A DNA stretch of 9,121 nucleotides from Thermoplasmata archaeon (GTDB lineage: Archaea > Thermoplasmatota > Thermoplasmata > UBA184): the NCBI GenBank assembly GCA_030043505.1, contig JASHXN010000024.1, forward strand, positions 1 through 9,121, written 5' to 3'. The position numbers and the translations under genes are program-made. Position 1 is the first letter of the stretch. The number at the start of each line of letters is the position of its first letter. Below the pieces are notes generated by a model. That model did no database searches and had not been told where the DNA came from. It was given only the letters and a program-made list of their open reading frames with translations. Shown piece after piece: positions 1-7,700 of the stretch.

Positions 1-765
1 GGCTCGGACGCGACCGCCCTCCGCACCGAAGCCCGTCCGGTCGGGGACGGCTACGAGCTCACGGGGGTCAAGAGCGAGGTGGCGTTCGCCACCGACGCTG
101 AGGCCGCGATCGTCTACGCCCGCCTCCCGGGTACCGCTCGTCGGGACGGGATCTGCGCCTTCCTTGTTCCGCAGGACGCTCCGGGGGTCCACCGGGAGCT
201 CGACGCTCCGGACCTCGGCGAGAGATGGCAGCGGCGAGGCCGCGTCCGCTACGACCGGGTCCGCGTCGGGGCCGACGCACGGATCGGGGAGGAGGGGGCC
301 GCGTTCGGCTACTTGCGGCCCGAGCTCGACCGGGAACGGGGCTTGCTCGCTGCGATCTATCTCGGGGTCGCCCGCGCTTCCTGGGAAGAGACGGTCCGCG
401 ACGTCGGCGTGCGAAAGGCGTTCGGACGACGCCTCGCCGACCAGCAGGCGGTCGCCCACCCACTCGTGAACGACGGGGCGGCGCTGGAAGCCGACTGGCT
501 GCTCACGCAGGCCGCGCTCGCGCGCCTCGACCGGGGAGAGGACGCCGGAGCCGCGACCGCGATGGCGAAGGTCCGGGCGACCCGCACCGCGCTGCGGGTC
601 CTCGACCACTGCGTCCAGTTCCACGGGGGCGCGGGGTACTCCGGGCGCCTGCCGCACGAGCAGCGCTGGCGCGACGTGCGGAGCGGCGCGATCGCCCATG
701 GGCCCAGCGAGCTGCTCCGGGGCGTCGCCGCGCGACGATTGTGGCCCGCCTCCGGCGGCCAATAA
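1..765 (+). CDS. Acyl-CoA dehydrogenase, C-terminal part (5' truncated)
   Basis: FAD-dependent acyl-CoA alpha,beta-dehydrogenase (cytoplasmic beta-oxidation or branched-chain acyl-CoA oxidation). The gene enters from the left edge: frame 1 is open from base 1, and 254 residues remain, against about 380 in the family, so roughly the first third is missing. Seen in order: GSDATALRTEA at the very start, matching the middle beta-domain motif GSD-x-x-x-(L/I)-x-T-x-A; then the C-terminal helical domain with R-KAFGRRLADQQAV, AMAKVRA, QFHGGAGYSG, and RWRDVRSGAIAHGPSELLRG near the end. The usual catalytic-base position of medium-chain enzymes (E-G-T) reads H-G-P here, but an Glu in DRERGLL (codon 334-336) sits where isovaleryl-CoA and long-chain enzymes carry their base. 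Activity is therefore plausible and the substrate may be branched or long; that is inference. Stop TAA at 763-765, 50 bp before the next gene on the same strand. Confidence 0.9.
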   Translation, partial: GSDATALRTEARPVGDGYELTGVKSEVAFATDAEAAIVYARLPGTARRDGICAFLVPQDAPGVHRELDAPDLGERWQRRGRVRYDRVRVGADARIGEEGAAFGYLRPELDRERGLLAAIYLGVARASWEETVRDVGVRKAFGRRLADQQAVAHPLVNDGAALEADWLLTQAALARLDRGEDAGAATAMAKVRATRTALRVLDHCVQFHGGAGYSGRLPHEQRWRDVRSGAIAHGPSELLRGVAARRLWPASGGQ

Positions 766-776
766 CCCTTATCGAA
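761..776 (+). promoter_or_regulatory. Candidate archaeal BRE/TATA box for the sedolisin-like gene
   Basis: AATAACCCTTATCG is the only AT-containing stretch in the gap and resembles an archaeal BRE (AAC) plus TATA-like box (CTTATC). It overlaps the stop codon of the acyl-CoA dehydrogenase and lies about 42-49 nt before the ATG at 816, which would give a leader of roughly 15-20 nt. No Shine-Dalgarno sequence is visible before 816. The call rests on pattern and spacing only. Confidence 0.4.
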
Positions 777-815
777 GGCGCGCGGTTCCCAGCAGTCCCA
801 GCCTGCGACGGGCTG

Positions 816-3800
816 ATGGACATGCGTCTCTATCAATCTCCGGCTCGGCGGGTCGCTCCCGCCGCCCGGGTCCTTCTGCTCCTCGGAATCCTGGTCGGTT
901 CCGCCGCCGTGGTCGGCGGCCCGGTGCTCGCCGTTTCCACCGCAAGGCCCGGGGCTCCGCCCCCGACGGCGGAAGGACCCGCCCCGAGCCTCCCCGACGC
1001 CGTGAGCCTCGGGCCGCGAGCGGCCGTCCTCGGAGCCGCCGCGGACGAACCGTCCCAAGGCGCGGTCCCCCTCGCGACCGCAAGCTCGACGGTCCCGGTC
1101 CTGCTGTCGCTCCAGTTCTCGAACGATTCGAAACTTCAAGCCCTGCTGGCCGCGCTGGACGACCCGAACTCGTCGGAGTACCACCGCTATCTCACCGCCG
1201 CGCAGTTCACCGAGCAGTTCGCTCCCAGCGAGAGGCTGTACGGGGCGCTGGTCGGCTACCTCCGGAGCGAAGGGATCGCCTCCCTGACCACTTTCCCGGA
1301 TCGGCTCGCGATCGAGTTCGACGCAACGGGATCCAGTCTCGGCGGCGCGTTCGGCGCCTCGCTAAGCGAATACGCCGGCGCCCAGGGCGGATACTGGGCC
1401 TTCTCCTCGCCTCCGACGCTGCCGTCGCCGCTCGCCGGGCTCGTCGGTGAGATCGTGGGCGTCGGACCCGGCTCCGCCGCGCCCGTCGTCGCGTGGGGGT
1501 CGGTCTCGGGACCCCTCTCCGGTGCGGCGCAGCCGTCCGCCCTCAGCCCCTCCGGGAGCGCGTACCCGACCCCGGTGACGGTCGGCGGAGTTCAGGAAGT
1601 GTACCCGTCCGACCTGCAGGTCGGCTACGACGAAGAAGGCCTCCTCGACCAGTTCGGCGCGCCGACGAACGACACGCTCGCGGCGCTCGTCTGGTCGGGG
1701 GCGTACGGCGGGTCGGACCAAACGACGGCGTGCGCGACCCTGACGACCGGTGAGTCGGTCGGCGCGTACGACCCGGCCGACCTGTCGGAGTTCTTCGCCA
1801 CGACCACTCCCACGGGGGAGCCGACGGCGACGGTGTATCCGGTGTCGGTCGAGGGGGCGCCGGCGCCCGGCTGCGGGGCGTCGTGGGACACGACCGGGGT
1901 CGTCGCGACGAACACGGCCGAGTTGGAGGCGATGGGGGCGATGGCTCCGGGCGCTCCGATTTACGCCGTCGCAGCCCCGGGACCCTCGATCGCCGGGCTC
2001 GAAGCCGCCTTCGCGACGGTCCTGAGCCCCCCGACGAACCTCTCGACGGCGGTGCGCGACGGCCTGGGGAACGTGACGGTCGTCTCGGTGGGATGGGGCA
2101 CGACGGACACGACCTCCACCGCCTGGTCCGACGAGCTCACCCAGGCCCAGGCCCGCGGGATCACGGTCGTCGCCGCGGTGGGGGACTCGGGCGACAATCC
2201 GCACAGTTCCGCCTGGGTAGGGACCCGGACGGAGTTTCCGGCTTCGGACGCGACCGAGACGGACGGGGCCCTCGCGGTGGGCGGCACGACCGTCAAGCTG
2301 GACCCGACGACCCTGCACGTCGCCGCGCAGTCGGTCTGGAACGTCAGCTCCGCCGACACCGCCGACGGCGGTCCGCTCGGGACGGCCGGGGGCGTCAGCG
2401 CCGTCTACGCCGAGCCGGCGTTCCAGAAGAGCTCGCCCGCGAACGCCCTCTTGAAGGGGGTCGGCCGGGGGATGCCGGACGTGACCGCCTTCGCGAACAA
2501 CAGTCTCGTCACCCTGACCGTCGACGGGATCCAGTACGACGCGACGAACGTCTCCGGCGCCGGACCATACCGCACCGCGGCCGGGACCGCGGTGGCGGCC
2601 GGGATCGTCGCCGGGCTGCTGGCGGTCGTCGATCACGCGCTCCGCTACCACCGCCAGGCGCCGCTGGGGTACGCCGATCCCGAGGTGTACGCCCTGGCCA
2701 CCGAGGAGTACACGCCGCCGGTGTCGGGGGCGTACGCGTTCGGCCTCCCGACGCTCGTCTTCAACGACATCAAGAGTGGCCGCAACGACTTCTACTCGGC
2801 CTCCGGCGGCTACGACCTGGTCAGCGGCTGGGGTTCGCTGGACGCCTACAACCTCACGATGTACGCGCTGCCGGTCGCCCAGAAGCCGGTGTACGGGGAG
2901 CTTGCCGGGGTCGAGGATATCGTCCACCTCGCTTCGATGTCGGTGACGACGACGATCGGCTCCGCGGTGAACACCGCCTACAACGCCTCCGTCCAGCAGA
3001 ACTTCTTCCTCGCGAGCCCGCTCGGCGACCCGATCTACTGGGTCCAGAGCGTGATCTACGCGCAGAAGGTCTCGGGGGGCTGGGCGATGAACTTCACCGG
3101 ATGGGTCGCCTACCCGTTCTGGGGGCTCTACCCGGCCCTGGTCACGTTCGACGACCGGTTCCCCGCCGCGGGGGTGCTCGAGAAGTTGCCCCTTTCCGTG
3201 ACGATGACGACGACGTTGACCCCGGCGAAGGGGACGACGCCGGCCGAAGTGAAGTTCACGTACGGCGTCCCGGGGGCGGACGTTCTCACGATCCCGGTCC
3301 CGGGCGCCGCCTACATCATCGGTCGAACCGGCTACTCGTACTCCTGGCAAGGCACGACGTACACGGACGGCCCTCGGACGACGACGAGCCCGTTCGGCTT
3401 CCTGGCTCCCCAGCTCGTGGTCGTGGGCGGGCCGTCCCGAGGGACGGGCACGTTCCGATCTCCGTCCGCCGGGACCGTGACCGCCTACACCGAACAGCTC
3501 AACTCGACGGTGTTCGCGCTCGCGCAACTGGGGCTGGTGAACGAGTCGAACACCCAGACCGGCGAGTCGGCGGTGAACCTGGCGTTCACCGTCACCGGCG
3601 CGGGGACCGCGTCGTACGCGTACGCGTCGGGGGCGAGCGACCAGGGAGTGTACCAGGTCGCGCAGCCGTGGTACCCGGTCGAGTTCCTCCAAACCGGGGC
3701 GTCGGCCTCCTCGCATTGGTACGTGAACCTCTCCAACGGCTACTCCCTCGCGGCGCTCGGGAACGTCAGCACGCTGGCGACCGCCCTCCCGAACGGCTCG

Positions 3801-4754
3801 TACACCTGGACCGCGGCGACGTCCGTCGCCGGCTGGACCTCCCTACCCGCCTCCGGCACGGTGAAGGTTGCCGGAACGGAGGTCCAGGTGACGCTGTCGA
3901 TCGGGCCGGCGCTCGGGGCCGCCACGTTCGAAGCGAAAGGCCCGCACAAGGGGAGCCAGCTGCTGTTCAGATGGTACGTGAACATCACCGGCCAGCCGTC
4001 GCACGCCGGGACCGCGCTCACGTACACCGCGAACCTGAGCTACGGCACCTACACCTACCACGTAGCGGTCGCGGCGAAGGGCTACTACCCCACGAAGGCG
4101 AGCGGCTCGGTCACGGTTTCGCGCACCGCCGCGACCGTGTACGTGACGATCGAGCAGCGCACGTACCTGGTCGAATTCCTCTTCGTCCTGCCGAAGACGC
4201 CGCCGCGTCTCACGATCTCGTTCGGGAACGTGAGCCAGAGCGGCTCGTTCCAGAACTGGGGAGTCTACCAGCCGAACGGAACGTACAATTGGTCGGTCGG
4301 CCACCTCCCCCTCGGCTACGACGCCCGACCGTCCCACGGCACGCTGCACGTGGCGGGGGCGGTCTCCCCGATCACGATCACGGTCACCGAGCCGGGATGG
4401 GGACCGCTGGGGCTCGGCGTGCTCGGCTACGCGCTGGTCGTGGGCGCGCCGGCGCTCGCCGCGATCTGGTACTGCGTCTACCGAGTCCGGCGCCGGCGGG
4501 CCGGCGGACGCAAACCACCGGCAGCCCCGCCGCGCCCCCGCCGAAAAAGCCGCCCGCGCCTCGTGCGCGCCGGTCCTCTCGGGACCTGCGTCCGGACGAG
4601 CTGTAGCTTGCTCGGTCGCACCCGATCCCCTGCGGGCGGCCTCGGGGGCAGCACGGTCGCCGGAAAACCTCGCTCCGCGACCGTCTACGGTCCGATACGG
4701 CCGGTCAAGCGGAACGCGTTCCGTGGCGACGGATACCTTGTTACGCTAGGTTAA
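816..4754 (+). CDS. Membrane-anchored sedolisin (S53) homologue, probable pseudoprotease, with Ig-like repeats
   Basis: 1312 aa as read; large extracellular protein. ATG at 816 (second ATG at 822) is chosen because a signal peptide follows at once: basic Arg residues, then RVLLLLGILVGSAAVVGG. Residues about 70-190 match the pro-kumamolisin activation domain (DDPNSSEYHRYLTAAQF near 115-130). Residues about 255-690 match the S53 fold: SVGWGTTDTTSTAW, AAVGDSGDN (Asp457 is the oxyanion-type Asp), EFPASDATETDGALAVGGT, and FNDIKSG (649 on) with SGWGSLDAY, the usual C-terminal calcium site. The catalytic Ser motif GTS-x-x-x-P reads GTAVAAG (Ala592), and the E-x-x-x-D dyad before APGA reads T-N-T-A-E (365-369), so hydrolysis is doubtful. 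Cys306 and Cys353 could form a disulfide. Residues about 700-950 resemble a thermopsin-like beta region; three Ig-like repeats follow (about 955-1029, 1036-1107, 1116-1192), then a TM helix (about 1197-1223) and RVRRRR. The tail after about 4510 is probably frameshifted; the natural end is likely 4606 (about 1263 aa). Confidence 0.85.
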   Translation: MDMRLYQSPARRVAPAARVLLLLGILVGSAAVVGGPVLAVSTARPGAPPPTAEGPAPSLPDAVSLGPRAAVLGAAADEPSQGAVPLATASSTVPVLLSLQFSNDSKLQALLAALDDPNSSEYHRYLTAAQFTEQFAPSERLYGALVGYLRSEGIASLTTFPDRLAIEFDATGSSLGGAFGASLSEYAGAQGGYWAFSSPPTLPSPLAGLVGEIVGVGPGSAAPVVAWGSVSGPLSGAAQPSALSPSGSAYPTPVTVGGVQEVYPSDLQVGYDEEGLLDQFGAPTNDTLAALVWSGAYGGSDQTTACATLTTGESVGAYDPADLSEFFATTTPTGEPTATVYPVSVEGAPAPGCGASWDTTGVVATNTAELEAMGAMAPGAPIYAVAAPGPSIAGLEAAFATVLSPPTNLSTAVRDGLGNVTVVSVGWGTTDTTSTAWSDELTQAQARGITVVAAVGDSGDNPHSSAWVGTRTEFPASDATETDGALAVGGTTVKLDPTTLHVAAQSVWNVSSADTADGGPLGTAGGVSAVYAEPAFQKSSPANALLKGVGRGMPDVTAFANNSLVTLTVDGIQYDATNVSGAGPYRTAAGTAVAAGIVAGLLAVVDHALRYHRQAPLGYADPEVYALATEEYTPPVSGAYAFGLPTLVFNDIKSGRNDFYSASGGYDLVSGWGSLDAYNLTMYALPVAQKPVYGELAGVEDIVHLASMSVTTTIGSAVNTAYNASVQQNFFLASPLGDPIYWVQSVIYAQKVSGGWAMNFTGWVAYPFWGLYPALVTFDDRFPAAGVLEKLPLSVTMTTTLTPAKGTTPAEVKFTYGVPGADVLTIPVPGAAYIIGRTGYSYSWQGTTYTDGPRTTTSPFGFLAPQLVVVGGPSRGTGTFRSPSAGTVTAYTEQLNSTVFALAQLGLVNESNTQTGESAVNLAFTVTGAGTASYAYASGASDQGVYQVAQPWYPVEFLQTGASASSHWYVNLSNGYSLAALGNVSTLATALPNGSYTWTAATSVAGWTSLPASGTVKVAGTEVQVTLSIGPALGAATFEAKGPHKGSQLLFRWYVNITGQPSHAGTALTYTANLSYGTYTYHVAVAAKGYYPTKASGSVTVSRTAATVYVTIEQRTYLVEFLFVLPKTPPRLTISFGNVSQSGSFQNWGVYQPNGTYNWSVGHLPLGYDARPSHGTLHVAGAVSPITITVTEPGWGPLGLGVLGYALVVGAPALAAIWYCVYRVRRRRAGGRKPPAAPPRPRRKSRPRLVRAGPLGTCVRTSCSLLGRTRSPAGGLGGSTVAGKPRSATVYGPIRPVKRNAFRGDGYLVTLG
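3678..4395 (+). repeat. Three tandem degenerate Ig-like repeats in the sedolisin-like protein (coding)
   Basis: Three units start near 3678 (VEFLQTGASASSHWYVNL), 3921 (ATFEAKGPHKGSQLLFRWYV) and 4161 (YLVEFLFVLPKTPPRLTISF). Each has an F-E/F-x-x-x-G or equivalent opening, a W/F-x-V strand, an 'NGSYTW / YGTYTY / NGTYNW' turn, and an SGTV/SGSV/HGTL strand before a final beta strand. They have lost the exact ESGLP signature but keep the layout of the repeats in the next gene. Confidence 0.6.
4488..4606 (+). other. Probable single-base frameshift at the 3' end of the sedolisin-like gene
   Basis: After the TM helix and RVRRRRAGG the annotated frame continues as an Arg-rich, low-complexity tail for about 80 codons to 4754, using many A/T-ending and rare codons (ATA, CTA, CGA). 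The frame one base back instead gives a hydrophilic tail of ordinary type (TQTTGSPAAPPPKKPPAP, then SSRDLRPDEL) with mostly G/C third positions and a TAG at 4604-4606. Loss of one base in the repetitive GC run at 4488-4507 (CGGCGCCGGCGGGCCGGCGG) would explain this, either as a sequencing or assembly error or as a real mutation. The correction also frees the following promoter region from coding. No typical slippery heptamer is seen, so programmed frameshifting is less likely. Confidence 0.6.
4653..4684 (+). terminator. Hairpin downstream of the sedolisin-like gene, possible terminator
   Basis: ACGGTCGC (4653-4660) pairs perfectly with GCGACCGT (4677-4684) around a 16-nt loop containing GGAAAACC. 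It lies about 50 nt after the likely true stop at 4606. No T-run follows, so its role as a terminator is uncertain; it might instead be a leader or regulatory structure. Confidence 0.3.
4710..4723. promoter_or_regulatory. 14-bp perfect palindrome, candidate operator upstream of the thermopsin gene
   Basis: CGGAACGCGTTCCG is its own reverse complement over all 14 bases. It ends about 25 bp upstream of the TATA-like box at 4749-4756 and 60 bp before the ATG at 4783. That is where archaeal activators or repressors with dimeric HTH domains commonly bind. In GC-rich DNA short palindromes also arise by chance, so the call depends mainly on perfection and position. Confidence 0.35.
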
Positions 4755-4757
4755 AGG
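4741..4757 (+). promoter_or_regulatory. TATA-like promoter of the thermopsin-family gene
   Basis: TTACGCTAGGTTAAAGG is a clear AT-rich island in otherwise GC-rich DNA. The best TATA-like core, GGTTAAAG at 4749-4756, lies 27-34 nt before the ATG at 4783. With the usual archaeal TATA-to-start spacing, transcription would begin at or next to the ATG, giving a leaderless mRNA. The lack of any Shine-Dalgarno sequence before 4783 agrees with this. Confidence 0.5.
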
Positions 4758-4782
4758 GGCCAGTGCACCTGCGCGGGCACCC

Positions 4783-7700
4783 ATGCTAGCCCAGCGATCG
4801 AAGACTGCAACGCTCGTGCTGCTAGCGACCGTGCTGATGGTGAGCTCGGTGGCGCTGGTCGCGGTGACCACGCTGCCGGCCGCTCACGTCAGCGGACCGG
4901 CCGCCAGCCCCGCGGTTGCCCCGGCGAGCGCTCCGGCGCCCGCCGCGCCAACCGCCCCGACGAACGCCCCCTCGACCGTCGCCCGGACCACCGGGAATCT
5001 CGGCTCCGAGATGGCCGCCTCGGCCATCGCCGCCACTCAGGCGGCGGGCCTGAAGTCGTACAACGTCTTTGTGCCGCGCGCCTCGGCGACCCCCGCGCAG
5101 GTCGCGGAAAGCCGGGCGGCCGGCCACGTCGTCCCGCTCTACTCCGGCAGCCCGGCCCCGATGGGGCTGGCCTACTACGGGTTGAGCGCGGGGGTCGGGG
5201 GACAGGTCGTCCCGACGATCCTCAACACCACGAGCGTCGAGTCGACGATCGAGATGAACTCGACCGGGGTCGTCCCGATCAACCTCGTCGACACGTCGCC
5301 GGACGCGTTCACGATCCAGATGAACGCGGTGCTCTCCAACATCACCCTCTTCGGCCAGGGTCCGTACTCGTTCTGGACCCAGAACGTCATCGTCTACTTC
5401 CCGTCGGCCCAGCTGCTGGAGTTCGAGACGAACGTCTGGAACTTCACGGGCGGGCCGCTCACGACGAACGTCTTCTACTCGCACGGGCCGTACGGCCACC
5501 AGGTCGGCACCGACTACTACTACGCCGCCGCCGAGGTGCCGTTCCCCGTCAGCTACCCGTTCAACCTGACGCTGTGGATGAACTCCACGCTGTCGGGGGG
5601 CCGGGACAACGCGAGCTTTGACGTCGCCTTCTCCAACCCGCTGAACCCGAGCGAGGACTTCGCTGCGCCGTACGACTGGGTCGTCTTCAACTCGACCGCG
5701 GCGGTCGGCGGCCAGCCGCTGACGACGCCGTCCAACTACACGGCGAACGGGTTCACCTACAACCCGATCGGCCTGACCGACGACTTCGAGGTCGACTTCG
5801 GCGGCCCCGGCGGCGGCAGCCAGGCGACCCTCTTCGGCGCGGACGCGACCCTGGGCCTTGCCTACCTCTCCGACGGCAAGTACGTCAGCGTTCCCTCGGC
5901 GTACAGCTACGGCGGCGAGACGGGCGAGACCGACACCGGCGCGAACGTCGCCTGGACGACCGCGTCGGACGGCATGCTCGGCGCGGGCCCGACGACCTAC
6001 GGGACGATGACGACCGGTCCGTCGGTCCTCACCGGCCTGTGGAACGCGACCGGACCGAGCGGCTCGTACCCGGTGACGCTCCACGTCACCCCGACGAACG
6101 CCTTCAACCTCGTCGCGACCGGCGGCGGCTGGAGCTCGAACTTCACCGTCTCCGAGTTCGCGGTCGCTCCCGAGCTGTACACGAACGTCCTCAACCTCGA
6201 GCCGGGGACGTACACCCTCGAGACCGAGCTGTCGGACTACGTGCCCGTCATCACCACGCTGGACGTGACGGGACCGCAGACGCTGACGATCAGCCTGACC
6301 CCGAGCTCGGCGATGGGGATCTACACGCCGCTGTGGGCGTTCAACAACGCGGGCCTCGCGGCGCTGTCGACGGCCGGGGCGGGCACCCCGACGAGCCCGT
6401 ACCAGATCGTGAACAACCAGTACGGGGTCATCGACTCGGCGTTCGGCCTGTACAACGACTACGGCTTCCCGGCGTATCCGGGCGTCTTCTTCTACGGGAC
6501 GACCGCGAGCGTCGCGCTCAACGACCCGCCGTCGTTCGCGACGGCGACGAACGACTTCCAGTTCCCGGGCCCGGACCTGCCGTCCGTCAACGACCTGCAG
6601 TACTGGTTCGACGGCGTGTCGAACCTGGCGCTGACGAACGCGAAGAACATCTCGGGCTGGTTCGACAACTACGTGTTCTACCCGGCCGACTTCGACACGT
6701 TCAACGTGATCTTCTACGACAGCAGCAACAACCTGATCGCGGGGAACACGTTCAACACGCAGGCCGGCGCGCTCGTCCTCTTCGTGGGGGGCACCGCGTT
6801 CGGCGCCGTCAACTTCGCCGGCGGCAACAACACCGTTTGGGGGAACTACTTCAACACCGTCGGCACCCCGTCGTCGGCCGCAGCGCTGGTCCCGTACTAC
6901 TTCAGCCTCGGCATCGAGGTCGCGGAGACGAACGACCTGATCTACAACAACTACGTGGCGACCCCGACGACCGCGTGGACGCTGCCGCTGAACCTGTACA
7001 CGGGCTACCCCGAGTACTTCGGCGCGACCACGACCTGGAACCTCGCCGAGCAGCCGGCGACCAACGTGAACTACGCCAGCGGGTTCCCCAACGACCCGCT
7101 CACCGGCAGCATCATCGGCACGAGCTACCAGGGCGGCAACTACTGGTGGGACTACGGCGTGGCGTTCAACCCGTACAACGGGGCCAACAATCCGTTCGGC
7201 GTGACGTACGACGAGAACGCGCCGACGCTGCTGGTGGACGTCTACGGTCCGTACTACTACTACGCGACGTACATCTTCCCGGGCGGGGACGCGGTGCCGC
7301 TGACGCCGTACACGGCGTTCTACGCGGTGACGATCTCCGAGAAGGGCCTGCCGAGCGGACTGGTCTGGAGCGTCGACCTCGTGACGGCCGGCGCGCAGGT
7401 CTTCGGGCTGTTCGACTCGACCGCTAGCAGCTACACCGTCAACTTGCCGGACGGAACGTACGCGCTCGGCTACGACTCGCCGACCGGCTGGGTCATCACC
7501 GGGATGCCCCCGGCCTCGTTGAAGGTCGACGGAGCGCCCGTGTCGGTGAGCCTGACGTACGCGATGGCGAAGGGCTACCACAAGCTGACGTTCAAGGAGT
7601 CCGGCCTCCCGACGGGCACCGCGTGGTCGGTGACGATCAACGGCACGAGCCCGACGGACTGGGACCTGAACGCCACCGAGACGAGCACGACGACCTCGAT

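Noticed and set aside
225..815. Extension of the sedolisin-like frame upstream of the ATG at 816
   Set aside because: It overlaps the acyl-CoA dehydrogenase in another frame and gives an Arg-rich sequence; a signal peptide starts only at 816.
1362..3716. Long open frame on the minus strand opposite the sedolisin-like gene
   Set aside because: Its product is Arg/Gly/Asp-rich without any domain pattern. GC-rich coding DNA has few stops in the antisense frame; the plus-strand protein has clear domains.
1883..4487. Frame 2 as a separate long gene inside the sedolisin-like gene
   Set aside because: Arg/Gly/Asp-rich shadow of the true frame; only its last part (about 4508-4606) looks real, as the frameshifted tail.
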